Shown in pieces: positions 6,331-12,987 of a DNA stretch of 12,987 nt (its first letter is position 1; every line of letters starts with the position of its first letter). The translations under genes and the position numbers were made by a program. Below the pieces are notes generated by a model. It ran no database searches. It worked only from the letters and a program-made list of their open reading frames with translations, and was not told where the DNA came from. The stretch comes from a bacterium (lineage in GTDB: Bacteria; SZUA-182; DTGQ01), in contig JAILZY010000092.1 in the NCBI GenBank assembly GCA_023512255.1, positions 1 through 12,987 on the forward strand. The letters are read 5' to 3'.

Positions 6331-6350
6331 AAGGAGGTAAGATTATGTAA
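6331..6350 (+). promoter_or_regulatory. Perfect SD followed by an ATG-TAA start-stop element
   Basis: AAGGAGGT (6331-6338) is a full 8-nt complement to the 16S rRNA tail. Six nt later comes ATG (6345-6347), immediately followed by TAA (6348-6350). This is the strongest SD in the window, yet it would drive a one-codon reading frame. Another frame stays open from 6341 to the TAG at 6419-6421 but has no usable start. It may be a regulatory start-stop that parks ribosomes in the cytochrome leader, or the wreck of a small gene. Confidence 0.5.
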
Positions 6351-6506
6351 ATATTGAGCTTTATTCCCTTGTGCCTATATATAGGGTAAAATTCGATAAC
6401 CGCGGCATGGTAAGCGACTAGGTAAGCCCTTGGGCCCTATACGCAGCAGGGGAAAATTCACAAGATGAGGTTCTTAGGGTTAAGGTTAAGGTGTGAGCTT
6501 TGTGGC

Positions 6507-6528
6507 TTTTCACGTGAGTTCGTGAGAA
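6507..6528 (+). repeat. Hairpin in the cytochrome leader
   Basis: TTTTCACG (6507-6514) pairs with CGTGAGAA (6521-6528), eight pairs including one G-U, with loop TGAGTT. It ends 28 nt before the GAGG ribosome site of the cytochrome gene. Confidence 0.45.
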
Positions 6529-6568
6529 ATAATTATTTAGTAGAGAAAAGAGCACGAGGCGAGATCTT

Positions 6569-8152
6569 ATGATGAAAGAACCTTATTCCCCAGCAATTTT
6601 CCTCAGAAGAGGAAGAGCTATTTACCTTTCTCAAATACTTACCCTTATTACTGTAATAATTACTGCGGCAGTTTTTATCCATATCCTGATCAGACCTTCA
6701 GCTGAGGCGGCTTCTCAGTCTCTTACCCATTATGATCTTTTGGCCGTTTCCATTTTACTGGACCCTTTCAGTTTATTCAGGGCGGAAAATCTATATTATA
6801 ATAATAATTATTATAATAATTATTATAATCCTATTCTGGATTATACCCCTCTTCTTGCGGCCTTAAGTTATCGACAAAAGAGCACTAGCTCTTCTGGTTC
6901 TGGAGGGCTTACCCTATCGGGGACTTCAGCTACAGCCTTATCTTCTCCCCTGCTTAGCTTGAATTTGCCTTCCGGATCCTCTTCCATCACTTCTAGGTCA
7001 AATTCTCAGTCAAGGGCTTCGCAGTCTTATTCAGCTCTCCTTCAGGGGGGAGGATATTTCCCTTATTCAATCAACGATATTGATTTTCTTAATCTTAATT
7101 GGCCATCCTCAAGAGCCTTTATCAACACCTTTTTTTCTCCCGCGCTGGCTAATGTGCCTTTGGCAGCTCTTTCTGCCAGCGGTTTTCCTTTTTCGCCATT
7201 TACTCCTTTTTTTACAGGAGCTTTGACTAGGCAATCTGCTGTGGTGAACGGAAGCCTGATAAGTTGGCCACTGCCTGGGCTCAGACGAGTAGCTGCTGTG
7301 GCCTCATTGGTTTTGGCTAATCCTCCCTATGGGATGTACTGTTGGGATCCGGTAGGTTGGCTTAATGGAGGATTTCAGGTAAGGATTTGGGAAGCTAATA
7401 AGCCGGTTTTGGCTCAATCCTTCGATGCTCGTGGATTTCTCCTTGATGTTGCGCCGAGCTTTAGTGTTCAGCCAACAGGCCAGACCGGAACTATGACCCT
7501 GAAGCGAGCAGATATTCTTCTCTATGAGGGTCTCATTGACGCTGCTGGTCCTGTCGATTACCTGACCACAGTTACTGTGGATGCAGCCTCAACCTTAGCT
7601 GTAACTCATCGGAGAAGCGCGACCTGCGATAGCTGTCATCCTACCCCACCAGGGCATATTGCTAACCCTGCTCTCTGGGGAAAGTGTAATATTTGCCACA
7701 TCCTGGCCTCTGTTATCCATGTCCATGCCTATAATGCTAATATTGCTATAGCTGATTGCTACCGCTGCCATCCAACAGGTTGTCTATCTGGGCTGCATGG
7801 GCAGATAGGGATATGGTGCACTAACTGTCATGGGAATTTGGCTGACGCCCCTAACAACAGGATGTGGGTTAGCGGCCAGCTTGGGAAACCCTATTGCGCT
7901 AATTGTCATGATCAATTGCATTCCGAAAACCTGCCAGCGCTGTTTATGGATTCTGCAGGGCATGGTGGGGTATGGTGTATCAACTGCCATAATCCAACCC
8001 ATGTAGAGAAAATTAAGCCCTTTGGTTATAGCCCGCTGGGCTATAACAATTGTCAAGCCTGCCATACGGTTCAGGCTACCGAATCCTGGATGGGCCCTAA
8101 TTGTGGAATATGTCATGGCTCTTCGGTATCACCTCATTTGGTAAATAGATAG
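6569..8152 (+). CDS. Exported octahaem c-type cytochrome with a Ser/Tyr/Asn-rich N-terminal region
   Basis: ATG 6569 (a second ATG follows directly) lies 9 nt after GAGG (6556-6559). A basic N-terminus and hydrophobic span (about 18-41) end at AEA, residues 45-47, giving an export signal. Then come a low-complexity Tyr/Asn run (76-87), a Ser-rich region (105-155) and a probable beta-type domain (about 225-345). The C-terminal 175 residues carry eight CXXCH haem-c sites starting at C353, C373, C397, C417, C443, C470, C495 and C512. Haems 4-5 and 6-7 look like a duplicated unit (G-[IV]-WC-x-NCH, about 53 residues apart). It should be matured in the periplasm and move electrons in or beyond the envelope. 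Substrate and partners are unknown, and I recognise no named octahaem enzyme. No cytochrome-maturation or quinol-oxidising gene lies nearby. Apart from the CXXCH histidines, few histidines are obvious as distal ligands (e.g. H363, H384, H386, H410, H451, H465, H478). Confidence 0.88.
   Translation: MMKEPYSPAIFLRRGRAIYLSQILTLITVIITAAVFIHILIRPSAEAASQSLTHYDLLAVSILLDPFSLFRAENLYYNNNYYNNYYNPILDYTPLLAALSYRQKSTSSSGSGGLTLSGTSATALSSPLLSLNLPSGSSSITSRSNSQSRASQSYSALLQGGGYFPYSINDIDFLNLNWPSSRAFINTFFSPALANVPLAALSASGFPFSPFTPFFTGALTRQSAVVNGSLISWPLPGLRRVAAVASLVLANPPYGMYCWDPVGWLNGGFQVRIWEANKPVLAQSFDARGFLLDVAPSFSVQPTGQTGTMTLKRADILLYEGLIDAAGPVDYLTTVTVDAASTLAVTHRRSATCDSCHPTPPGHIANPALWGKCNICHILASVIHVHAYNANIAIADCYRCHPTGCLSGLHGQIGIWCTNCHGNLADAPNNRMWVSGQLGKPYCANCHDQLHSENLPALFMDSAGHGGVWCINCHNPTHVEKIKPFGYSPLGYNNCQACHTVQATESWMGPNCGICHGSSVSPHLVNR
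6794..6829 (+). repeat. AT-only low-complexity tract inside the cytochrome gene
   Basis: An almost pure A/T stretch built from TAT and AAT codons encodes alternating Tyr and Asn (residues 76-87). It is self-complementary and prone to slippage, so copy number may vary between strains. Confidence 0.7.
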
Positions 8153-8175
8153 TAATATAACTAGATAGTAATATA
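8146..8175 (+). repeat. 16-bp-period tandem repeat at the cytochrome stop
   Basis: TAGATAGTAATATA occurs at 8146-8159 and 8162-8175. The first copy contains the stop codon (8150-8152). Related GGTAATATA and GGTGAATATA words follow to about 8200. Confidence 0.6.
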
Positions 8176-8223
8176 TTCTATGGTAATATAGGTGAATATA
8201 TTATAGGTAAGTATATTCTGACT

Positions 8224-8271
8224 GGCGCCGGAACTGCGGCCAAGAGATGACATCCGCGCAGCTCCGGCGCC
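8224..8271. terminator. GC-rich hairpin between the convergent cytochrome and phoR genes
   Basis: GGCGCCGGA (8224-8232) and TCCGGCGCC (8263-8271) are perfect 9-bp complements. An inner CTGC/GCAG continues the stem after one mismatch. It stands out in an AT-rich spacer, 72 nt past the cytochrome stop and about 100 nt past the phoR stop. No T-run follows on either side. A bidirectional transcription barrier or mRNA 3' end is the likeliest role. Confidence 0.55.
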
Positions 8272-8335
8272 TCTACCACCTATTGAAGGGGAAAAAGTCT
8301 GTCCGATAACTATAAGATATTAACTAGAAAATATC

Positions 8336-8352
8336 GAGTTTTCGACAAACTC
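8336..8352 (-). terminator. Weak terminator-like hairpin after phoR
   Basis: GAGTTT (8336-8341) and AAACTC (8347-8352) pair around a 5-nt loop. On the minus strand the hairpin is followed by GATATTTT, a poor T-run. It lies about 20 nt after the phoR stop. Confidence 0.35.
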
Positions 8353-8370
8353 AAAAAGGAAAATTAGAAG

Positions 8371-10161
8371 TTAGCTTGTCGGCAAGCAAATGGAGAAGGT
8401 GCTCCCCTTATTTGGCGCACTCTCGACCAGGATGTGGCCGCTGTGGGCCTGAACGATGTGTTTGACGATAGCCAGACCAAGACCTGTGCCCCCAAGCTTT
8501 CGGCTCCGGGCTTTATCTACCCGGTAAAAACGCTCGAAGATCCGTGAAAGGTGCTCTCTGGGGATGCCGCACCCCTGATCTTGCACCCTGATGACCACCT
8601 CTCCAGCAATCCTCTTTGCTTCAACCTGAATGCGGCCTCCTTCGGCACTGTACTTTATGGCATTGTCAATCAGGTTGACTACCGCTTGCTCAAGAAGCGG
8701 CATATTGATCCTGGCCACAAGCTCATCATCACAGGCAAGCTCAACCTCTATCTGCTTTTCAGCCGCTTTCTGAGCACAGATCAGGATGGCAGAGCGCAGA
8801 ACCTCTTTTATTCTGCCCTCTTCAAGAGCGATTTGCTCTTTTTCGGTTTCCTCTTCAATCCGGGAGAGGCTCAAAAGATCATCAATAATGGCATTGAGAC
8901 GATCCGTATGTCTGGCAATAATCTCGAGAAACCGCATCCTATCTTCAGGTGAGTCGATGGCTCCATCCCGGAGGGTTTCCACAAATCCCTTGATTGAAGT
9001 GATGGGAGTCTTTAGCTCGTGAGAAACATTGGCCACAAAATCACGGCGGATTTTCTCAAGTACCTTGAGGCGGGTAATGTTATTTAGGACAATTAGAACC
9101 CCGACTCGCTCTCCCTTGGGGTCCCTTAACGCTGTGCCGTGAGCCTGCAAAAACCGCTCCGTGTCATGGTAGAGAACAATATCACCCTCGACCGGCTCCT
9201 GGCTTGAAAACGTTTTGGCGATCAGGCGATGAAGATCAGTATTTCTGATCACCTCTTGGATACTTCGGCCCTGAGCCGCCTGAGGCTGAATTTTAAACAG
9301 GCAGGCCGCGGCTCGATTGAACCTGATAATACGCTCATTCATATCAAGCACTAAAACCGCCTCATCCATGCTAGAGAGCACGGCTTCAAGCTCATTCTTT
9401 TGCTGAGTTATGGTCCGGATTTGATCATCCATCTGTCCGGCCATCCGGTTCATCCCGTCAGCCAAAGAGCCCATCTCTTCAGGATGCGGAACTGGCAGCC
9501 GATAGTCAAGATCTCCCGAAGTGAAATGCTGGATCCCCTTCTCGATTTCTGCAAAAGATAGCTCAACAGGCCGAGAGATGATCAGACTGACCACTGCCGC
9601 CAAAAGGCCCAGCACAAGGGCATAGACCAAAGCTTCAGGGTAGATGATGGCCATAAGGAGCCCCCTCGTTGAGGGCAGTGGAGCAGCTACCCGGATAATT
9701 CCCTCGATCTCTCCTCTTCTCTCTTTATCTTTAATCGGATAGGCTAAATACAGCAGATCTTTCTTTAGCTCAAAGCTATATCTAGTCGAGATGGCGGGAT
9801 CGTCGCCGGCTAACGCCTTCTGAAACTCAGGGTAAATTCCATGATTGCCCATGTGGGCAGGGTCTTCTTCTGAGTCGCCAATGACCTGGCCAGAGGGTAA
9901 GATCACAGTAATTCGGGTTTTCAGTTGTGAGCCCGCTTCTCTACAGAGAGTATTTACCCACAGGGAATTTTCTTCCGAAAGCTTTCCGGCAGCCAAGCCT
10001 TTGACTAGCAAAGCATGAGCCTTCAAAGTGGCGCAAGCTTGCTCAAGATATAGCTTTTTCAGCACATCCTTAGCCTGCCAGGCTACCACACTCAGAGAAA
10101 GTAAGATAATGAGCAGATAGACAAGGCAATTTTGCCACCACAGTTTTTTTCTCCTTGACAT
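8371..10161 (-). CDS. phoR: Phosphate-regulon sensor histidine kinase PhoR
   Basis: Membrane kinase that phosphorylates PhoB when phosphate is scarce. Two membrane spans (about 11-29 and 173-197) flank a roughly 140-residue extracytoplasmic sensor region. A HAMP linker (about 197-248), a PAS domain (about 255-360), a HisKA dimerisation helix and a HATPase domain follow. The phospho-acceptor is H381 in NVSHELKTP. The N-box has N496 and N500 (EQAVVNLIDNAIKYS), the G1 box is DQGCGIP (528-534), the F-box is around F542 and the G2 box is GGTGLGLA (557-564). At 596 residues it is the longer PhoR type with a real sensor domain, as in Bacillus and many anaerobes, unlike the short E. coli form. Start ATG 10161 is preceded by AGGAG only 3 nt away, overlapping the phoB stop; the genes are 6 nt apart and surely cotranscribed. 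PhoR rather than another PAS kinase is inferred from phoB and pst linkage. Confidence 0.9.
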   Translation of the reverse strand: MSRRKKLWWQNCLVYLLIILLSLSVVAWQAKDVLKKLYLEQACATLKAHALLVKGLAAGKLSEENSLWVNTLCREAGSQLKTRITVILPSGQVIGDSEEDPAHMGNHGIYPEFQKALAGDDPAISTRYSFELKKDLLYLAYPIKDKERRGEIEGIIRVAAPLPSTRGLLMAIIYPEALVYALVLGLLAAVVSLIISRPVELSFAEIEKGIQHFTSGDLDYRLPVPHPEEMGSLADGMNRMAGQMDDQIRTITQQKNELEAVLSSMDEAVLVLDMNERIIRFNRAAACLFKIQPQAAQGRSIQEVIRNTDLHRLIAKTFSSQEPVEGDIVLYHDTERFLQAHGTALRDPKGERVGVLIVLNNITRLKVLEKIRRDFVANVSHELKTPITSIKGFVETLRDGAIDSPEDRMRFLEIIARHTDRLNAIIDDLLSLSRIEEETEKEQIALEEGRIKEVLRSAILICAQKAAEKQIEVELACDDELVARINMPLLEQAVVNLIDNAIKYSAEGGRIQVEAKRIAGEVVIRVQDQGCGIPREHLSRIFERFYRVDKARSRKLGGTGLGLAIVKHIVQAHSGHILVESAPNKGSTFSICLPTS

Positions 10162-10167
10162 GCTCTC

Positions 10168-10854
10168 CTACTCTCTAAGCCTGTACCCTACTCCTCGCAC
10201 AGTCTCGATATACTTGCCAGCCTGCCCTAGTTTTTTCCGCAAGCCCACAATCTGAACATCTACCGAGCGGTCCGTGACCGCATAGTTCTCTCCTTTGACC
10301 GCATTAATGATCTGATTGCGAGTGAAGACCCAACCCGGCTTTTGAACCAGGAAGTGCAGGATGTCAAACTCGGTAGCCGTGAGCTCCACAGGCTCACCAT
10401 CCACCAGCACCTGGTGCTGGGCAGGGTGAATGGTCAGATTGTGGATGGTAATGGTCGGGGTATTGGCTGACTCACCTCGTCTCTGTTTTCGCAGGGCAGC
10501 TCTGATCCTGGCTATAAGCACCCGCGGACTGAACGGCTTGGTTACATAATCATCGGCCCCAACCTCAAGACCGGTTACAATATCAGCATCCTCCCCCTTG
10601 GCCGTAAGCATAATGATCGGAATATGGGAGGTCTTGGCATCGGCCTTAAGCAGCTTGCAGACCTCAAGGCCATCAATACCCGGAAGCATAAGATCGAGCA
10701 CAATAAGATCGGGCACACCTGACCTGGCTCTAGCCAGGGCATCCTCACCGCAGCAAACTCCCTCGACTAGATACCCCTCCTTGGTGAGATTGTATTGGAT
10801 CAGCTCCAGAATGTCTTCTTCATCATCAATGATCAAGATTTTATATTTCCTCAT
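10168..10854 (-). CDS. phoB: Phosphate-regulon response regulator PhoB (OmpR family)
   Basis: Transcription activator of phosphate-starvation genes. The receiver domain (1-about 120) has acidic pocket residues D10 and D11, phospho-acceptor D54 (IVLDLMLPG), T84 (IMLTAK) and K106 (VTKPF). The C-terminal winged-helix DNA-binding domain spans about 132-228, with recognition-helix region TDRSVDVQIVGLRKKLG and the terminal IETVRGVGYRLRE hairpin. Length (228) is standard. ATG 10854 has AGGGGA 8 nt upstream (10863-10868). It is cotranscribed with phoR. In some Firmicutes the orthologue is called PhoP; PhoB is used here because of the linked pst genes. No clear Pho box was found in its own 150-nt upstream gap. 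Confidence 0.92.
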   Translation of the reverse strand: MRKYKILIIDDEEDILELIQYNLTKEGYLVEGVCCGEDALARARSGVPDLIVLDLMLPGIDGLEVCKLLKADAKTSHIPIIMLTAKGEDADIVTGLEVGADDYVTKPFSPRVLIARIRAALRKQRRGESANTPTITIHNLTIHPAQHQVLVDGEPVELTATEFDILHFLVQKPGWVFTRNQIINAVKGENYAVTDRSVDVQIVGLRKKLGQAGKYIETVRGVGYRLRE

Positions 10855-11007
10855 AAGTATTTTCCCCTAATGATAATAATAAGGGTAATTCTTCCCCCTC
10901 CCGCTTTCGCTTAAGGTGATAAGGGAGATGCTAATTACTTCCAAATTCAATAAATACGGCTGGTCAGTAAAAAGTATCCGCTAGTGTAATTCTCCCATCA
11001 GTCTGAA
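10855..11007 (-). other. phoB upstream spacer
   Basis: A 153-nt gap between the end of the glycosyltransferase-like gene and phoB on the same strand. It contains the phoB ribosome site and a G-rich stretch. I find no convincing -35/-10 pair, Pho box or terminator in it, so phoB may be read partly from the upstream gene. Confidence 0.4.
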
Positions 11008-12840
11008 CTATATCCAAATAGGCTCTTGAAAGCCAGTCTTCCTTTGATAAATATAACATTTTCCTTCAAGGAGGCCAAAGAGTCTCTTGCGGACAAAGGT
11101 CTGATAGAGCTTGAGCCCCTGATGCTTATGCTCTAGCCCCTCCTGGCCAGTGATGAAAAATTCCGCCAGAGGATGAAACTTATACCAGTTGATCGGCCTG
11201 CCTACCCTTATTTCTTGGTATAAATCGGTCAGGCAATCAAAATTGTAGAAATGATTAAAGCCTAATCCAGCATTTATGGCGCAGGGTTGAACCCCATCAC
11301 GGATAAGGGACTCTCCGGCTGTCCATTCAAGGTCTAGGCTCAGCCTATGGGAAGCGACCTGAAAGATAAACAGCGAATAGATCAGGGCAAGGGTAATGAC
11401 CAGGGTTTCCCTCTGCTCTCCTATTATCCGAGGGAAACGGCTAAGGAGTGCATAGATCATCAGAATGGACAGGGGAAAAAGGTAGCGGTCATACGATAGC
11501 CCAATGAAGATAGCTACCAGAAGATACGAAACTCCCCACAGATAGAAAACCTTGCTGCCAAGGTCCGCGCACATCTTTTGCTCATTCCAAGACGAGGGCT
11601 GTTTTATCGCCCTATCCTCCCTGGGGCAGCGGTTTATCGCCGCGGCCTCTGCTCGCTTAGAGCCTCGCTTATTGGGCATCTTTCTTTTGTCTGCTGCCAA
11701 GTTAATTTCCTTGCGCCAGGGGAGAAAATGCTCAAGTAAGATGGTTAGGATAGCGATGGCCCCGGCCAGGGAAAATCCAGTCAGGATAAGAGAGGCCTGA
11801 TCCGGGCTCAAGATTTGAAAGTTAAACACCCTAGTTAGGGCGCCGATTGAAAATATGCTAGGCAGGTATGGCATCAGGCGGCTGTCTTTAAGATATAGAA
11901 TCATGGTTCCGATTGATACAAGAAGTGCCGAGGCTAGAGTCAGGGGAAAATTAAGGCGCAAGGTTTTTATCCTCCCAGGCTTTGTCAGCAGGGCAAGGAC
12001 AAAGGTTATGAGCAGCGGGGCAATGAATACCGCGCTGTAGTGGAGGGAAAACAAACCGTCAAAGTATAATCTGGAAATAAGGGTCCATGGATTGGTCAGG
12101 CTTTTGATGATGGCTAGATTACTCGATACGGCTGTAGTATACGGCAGTCGGCTTTGGATAATCTTTCCACTCAGCAGGCAGAGGTAAAACAAGCCAATAG
12201 CTATGATCGGAAGAGCTGAGGCAATCAGGCTGTGGATAAGAATCTTTTTTTTCATTACCTTGTGCTCAATGAAGCCCAGGGCCGCAAGAGCCACTGATAG
12301 GGAAACAGCATGCTGCCTGGTCAAAACAGCCAGGATAGCCAAGGTGCTCCCAAGGTATAGGAAAAGAGGCCGCTCATATCTTAACCCCTTGACCATAAAC
12401 AGGATTGAAGCAATCAGGTAAAACATGAAAAATGGCTCGGTCATATACCAATCAATCATTTTTAGCGAGATTGGATTAATCAGCATGGTCAGGGCTCCGC
12501 AGACAGCCAGAAAGCGGCTTAGCCCAAGCTCGGACAAAAGTAGATAGAGGGCCAAAAGGGCCAGAAAATTGACCACATATACGGAAAGGTGCAAGATCTT
12601 GAGCTTAAAGCCAAAGAGGTGGCACAGGAGATTACTGAAGAATAGCTGCCCGATGAGCGATGCAGCCGAATAGCTGATATCGATCCTCTTGGTTTCATAT
12701 AGTATCTTGGCCGAGCGTGCATAGACGCCAGCATCTCCATGAACCCACCTATAGTCGGATGAAATGATGAGGTAGGATAAGATCAAGAAACTTAAGATTA
12801 TTACCACTGCCCAAGCATGTTTTTTCAAATTGACAAGCAT
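11008..12840 (-). CDS. Polytopic GT-C type glycosyltransferase-like membrane protein
   Basis: This 610-residue protein has about a dozen hydrophobic spans. The first extracytoplasmic loop carries HGDAGVYARSA (34-44), with D36 in the position of the conserved acidic residue of GT-C enzymes. Later come DWYMTEPFFMF (130-140), TRQHA (174-178) and DRYLFPL (451-457), all like motifs of the PMT/ArnT (GT39/GT83) group. Such enzymes move a sugar from a polyprenyl-phosphate donor to lipid, glycan or protein outside the inner membrane; the acceptor here cannot be told. A hydrophilic, Lys/Arg-rich loop of about 55 residues (374-429) separates the last membrane spans, and the C-terminal 115 residues are soluble and probably extracytoplasmic. 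ATG 12840 has AGGGA 8 nt upstream (12849-12853). It is a separate gene upstream of phoBR with no obvious link to phosphate. Confidence 0.75.
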   Translation of the reverse strand: MLVNLKKHAWAVVIILSFLILSYLIISSDYRWVHGDAGVYARSAKILYETKRIDISYSAASLIGQLFFSNLLCHLFGFKLKILHLSVYVVNFLALLALYLLLSELGLSRFLAVCGALTMLINPISLKMIDWYMTEPFFMFYLIASILFMVKGLRYERPLFLYLGSTLAILAVLTRQHAVSLSVALAALGFIEHKVMKKKILIHSLIASALPIIAIGLFYLCLLSGKIIQSRLPYTTAVSSNLAIIKSLTNPWTLISRLYFDGLFSLHYSAVFIAPLLITFVLALLTKPGRIKTLRLNFPLTLASALLVSIGTMILYLKDSRLMPYLPSIFSIGALTRVFNFQILSPDQASLILTGFSLAGAIAILTILLEHFLPWRKEINLAADKRKMPNKRGSKRAEAAAINRCPREDRAIKQPSSWNEQKMCADLGSKVFYLWGVSYLLVAIFIGLSYDRYLFPLSILMIYALLSRFPRIIGEQRETLVITLALIYSLFIFQVASHRLSLDLEWTAGESLIRDGVQPCAINAGLGFNHFYNFDCLTDLYQEIRVGRPINWYKFHPLAEFFITGQEGLEHKHQGLKLYQTFVRKRLFGLLEGKCYIYQRKTGFQEPIWI

Positions 12841-12920
12841 CCAGATATTCCCTTATTTTGGTTCCTGAAAGATTTAAATTTTATATTTATTATTTTTTAT
12901 ATATAAAATATTCGCTCTTA

Positions 12921-12949
12921 TATATCAGACACCATAAACCCTATATCAA
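12921..12949 (-). promoter_or_regulatory. Candidate promoter of the glycosyltransferase-like gene
   Basis: On the minus strand TTGATA (12949-12944) and GATATA (12926-12921) are separated by 17 bp, a good sigma-70-type arrangement. It gives an AT-rich leader of roughly 75 nt to ATG 12840. Confidence 0.4.
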
Positions 12950-12965
12950 AACAACCATAAACCCT
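12931..12965. repeat. Direct repeat ACCATAAACCCT with 23-bp period
   Basis: Exact copies lie at 12931-12942 and 12954-12965. The first sits between the proposed -35 and -10 and the second just upstream of the -35, as expected of a regulator site. A short CCCT/AGGG hairpin follows at 12962-12971. Confidence 0.5.
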
Positions 12966-12987
12966 CGAAGGGGCTTAGCTCTTATTA

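Larger units (their letters stand above)
6178..6568 (+). other. Long leader region of the cytochrome gene
   Basis: This 391-nt stretch has no normal gene. In order it holds the 15-bp hairpin, a perfect -10 hexamer, a perfect SD before ATG-TAA, a GGTAAGC repeat (near 6408 and 6421), GGTTAAGG repeats (6478-6492) and a hairpin at 6507-6528. I compared it by eye with c-di-GMP (GEMM), cobalamin, fluoride, glycine and purine riboswitch cores and saw no match. The structured length suggests post-transcriptional control. Confidence 0.5.

Noticed and set aside
6240-6568. Known riboswitch in the cytochrome leader, especially c-di-GMP/cGAMP GEMM, which controls cytochromes in some anaerobes
   Set aside because: The conserved GEMM core words and tetraloop-receptor pattern are not visible; other common classes do not match either. 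A covariance-model search could overturn this.
7784-8116. 110-codon minus-strand reading frame opposite the cytochrome haem domain
   Set aside because: It is antisense to a well-supported gene with eight CXXCH motifs and has no recognisable features.

Overview
The window looks like a chromosomal segment of a free-living bacterium with a two-membrane or at least export-competent envelope. It carries a phosphate-starvation (Pho) gene set on the minus strand, interrupted by a short plus-strand block that encodes two exported proteins, one an eight-haem c-type cytochrome. Genes are moderate in GC and the spacers are markedly AT-rich. Start signals are ordinary bacterial Shine-Dalgarno (SD) sites, with GTG starts in the pst genes. 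The multihaem cytochrome suggests anaerobic or respiratory metabolism. I cannot assign a phylum from sequence alone; an uncultivated anaerobic Gram-negative-type lineage would fit.

Layout, left to right: (1) 1-422, spacer with small repeats and a hairpin; (2) 423-551, plus strand, an unannotated 42-codon membrane microprotein with an excellent SD; (3) 602-3299, minus strand, pstB, pstA and pstC, with pstC/pstA and pstA/pstB each joined by a GTGA stop-start overlap; (4) 3300-3726, a 427-nt pstC/pstS gap filled with a GC-rich repeated word and a perfect 12-bp inverted repeat at the pstC start; (5) 3727-4791, minus strand, pstS, preceded by Pho-box-like repeats, a -10 and a perfect 23-bp palindrome; (6) 4970-5577, AT-rich spacer with 11-bp-phased repeats and a nested inverted repeat; (7) 5578-6177, plus strand, a proline/tryptophan-rich exported protein; (8) 6178-6568, a leader containing a strong hairpin and a perfect SD placed before an ATG-TAA 'start-stop'; (9) 6569-8152, plus strand, the exported eight-CXXCH cytochrome; (10) 8371-10854, minus strand, phoR and phoB; (11) 11008-12840, minus strand, a polytopic GT-C type glycosyltransferase-like membrane protein.

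Functionally, PhoR/PhoB should sense phosphate limitation and drive the PstSCAB importer through the boxes upstream of pstS. No phoU is present here. The cytochrome block sits inside the Pho region on the opposite strand. Whether it is phosphate-regulated or simply inserted there is open.

The items most worth a second look are the cytochrome and its proline-rich neighbour (they share a short motif), the start-stop element in the cytochrome leader, the repeat-filled pstS-pstC gap, the palindrome centred on the expected pstS transcription start, and the missed microprotein.
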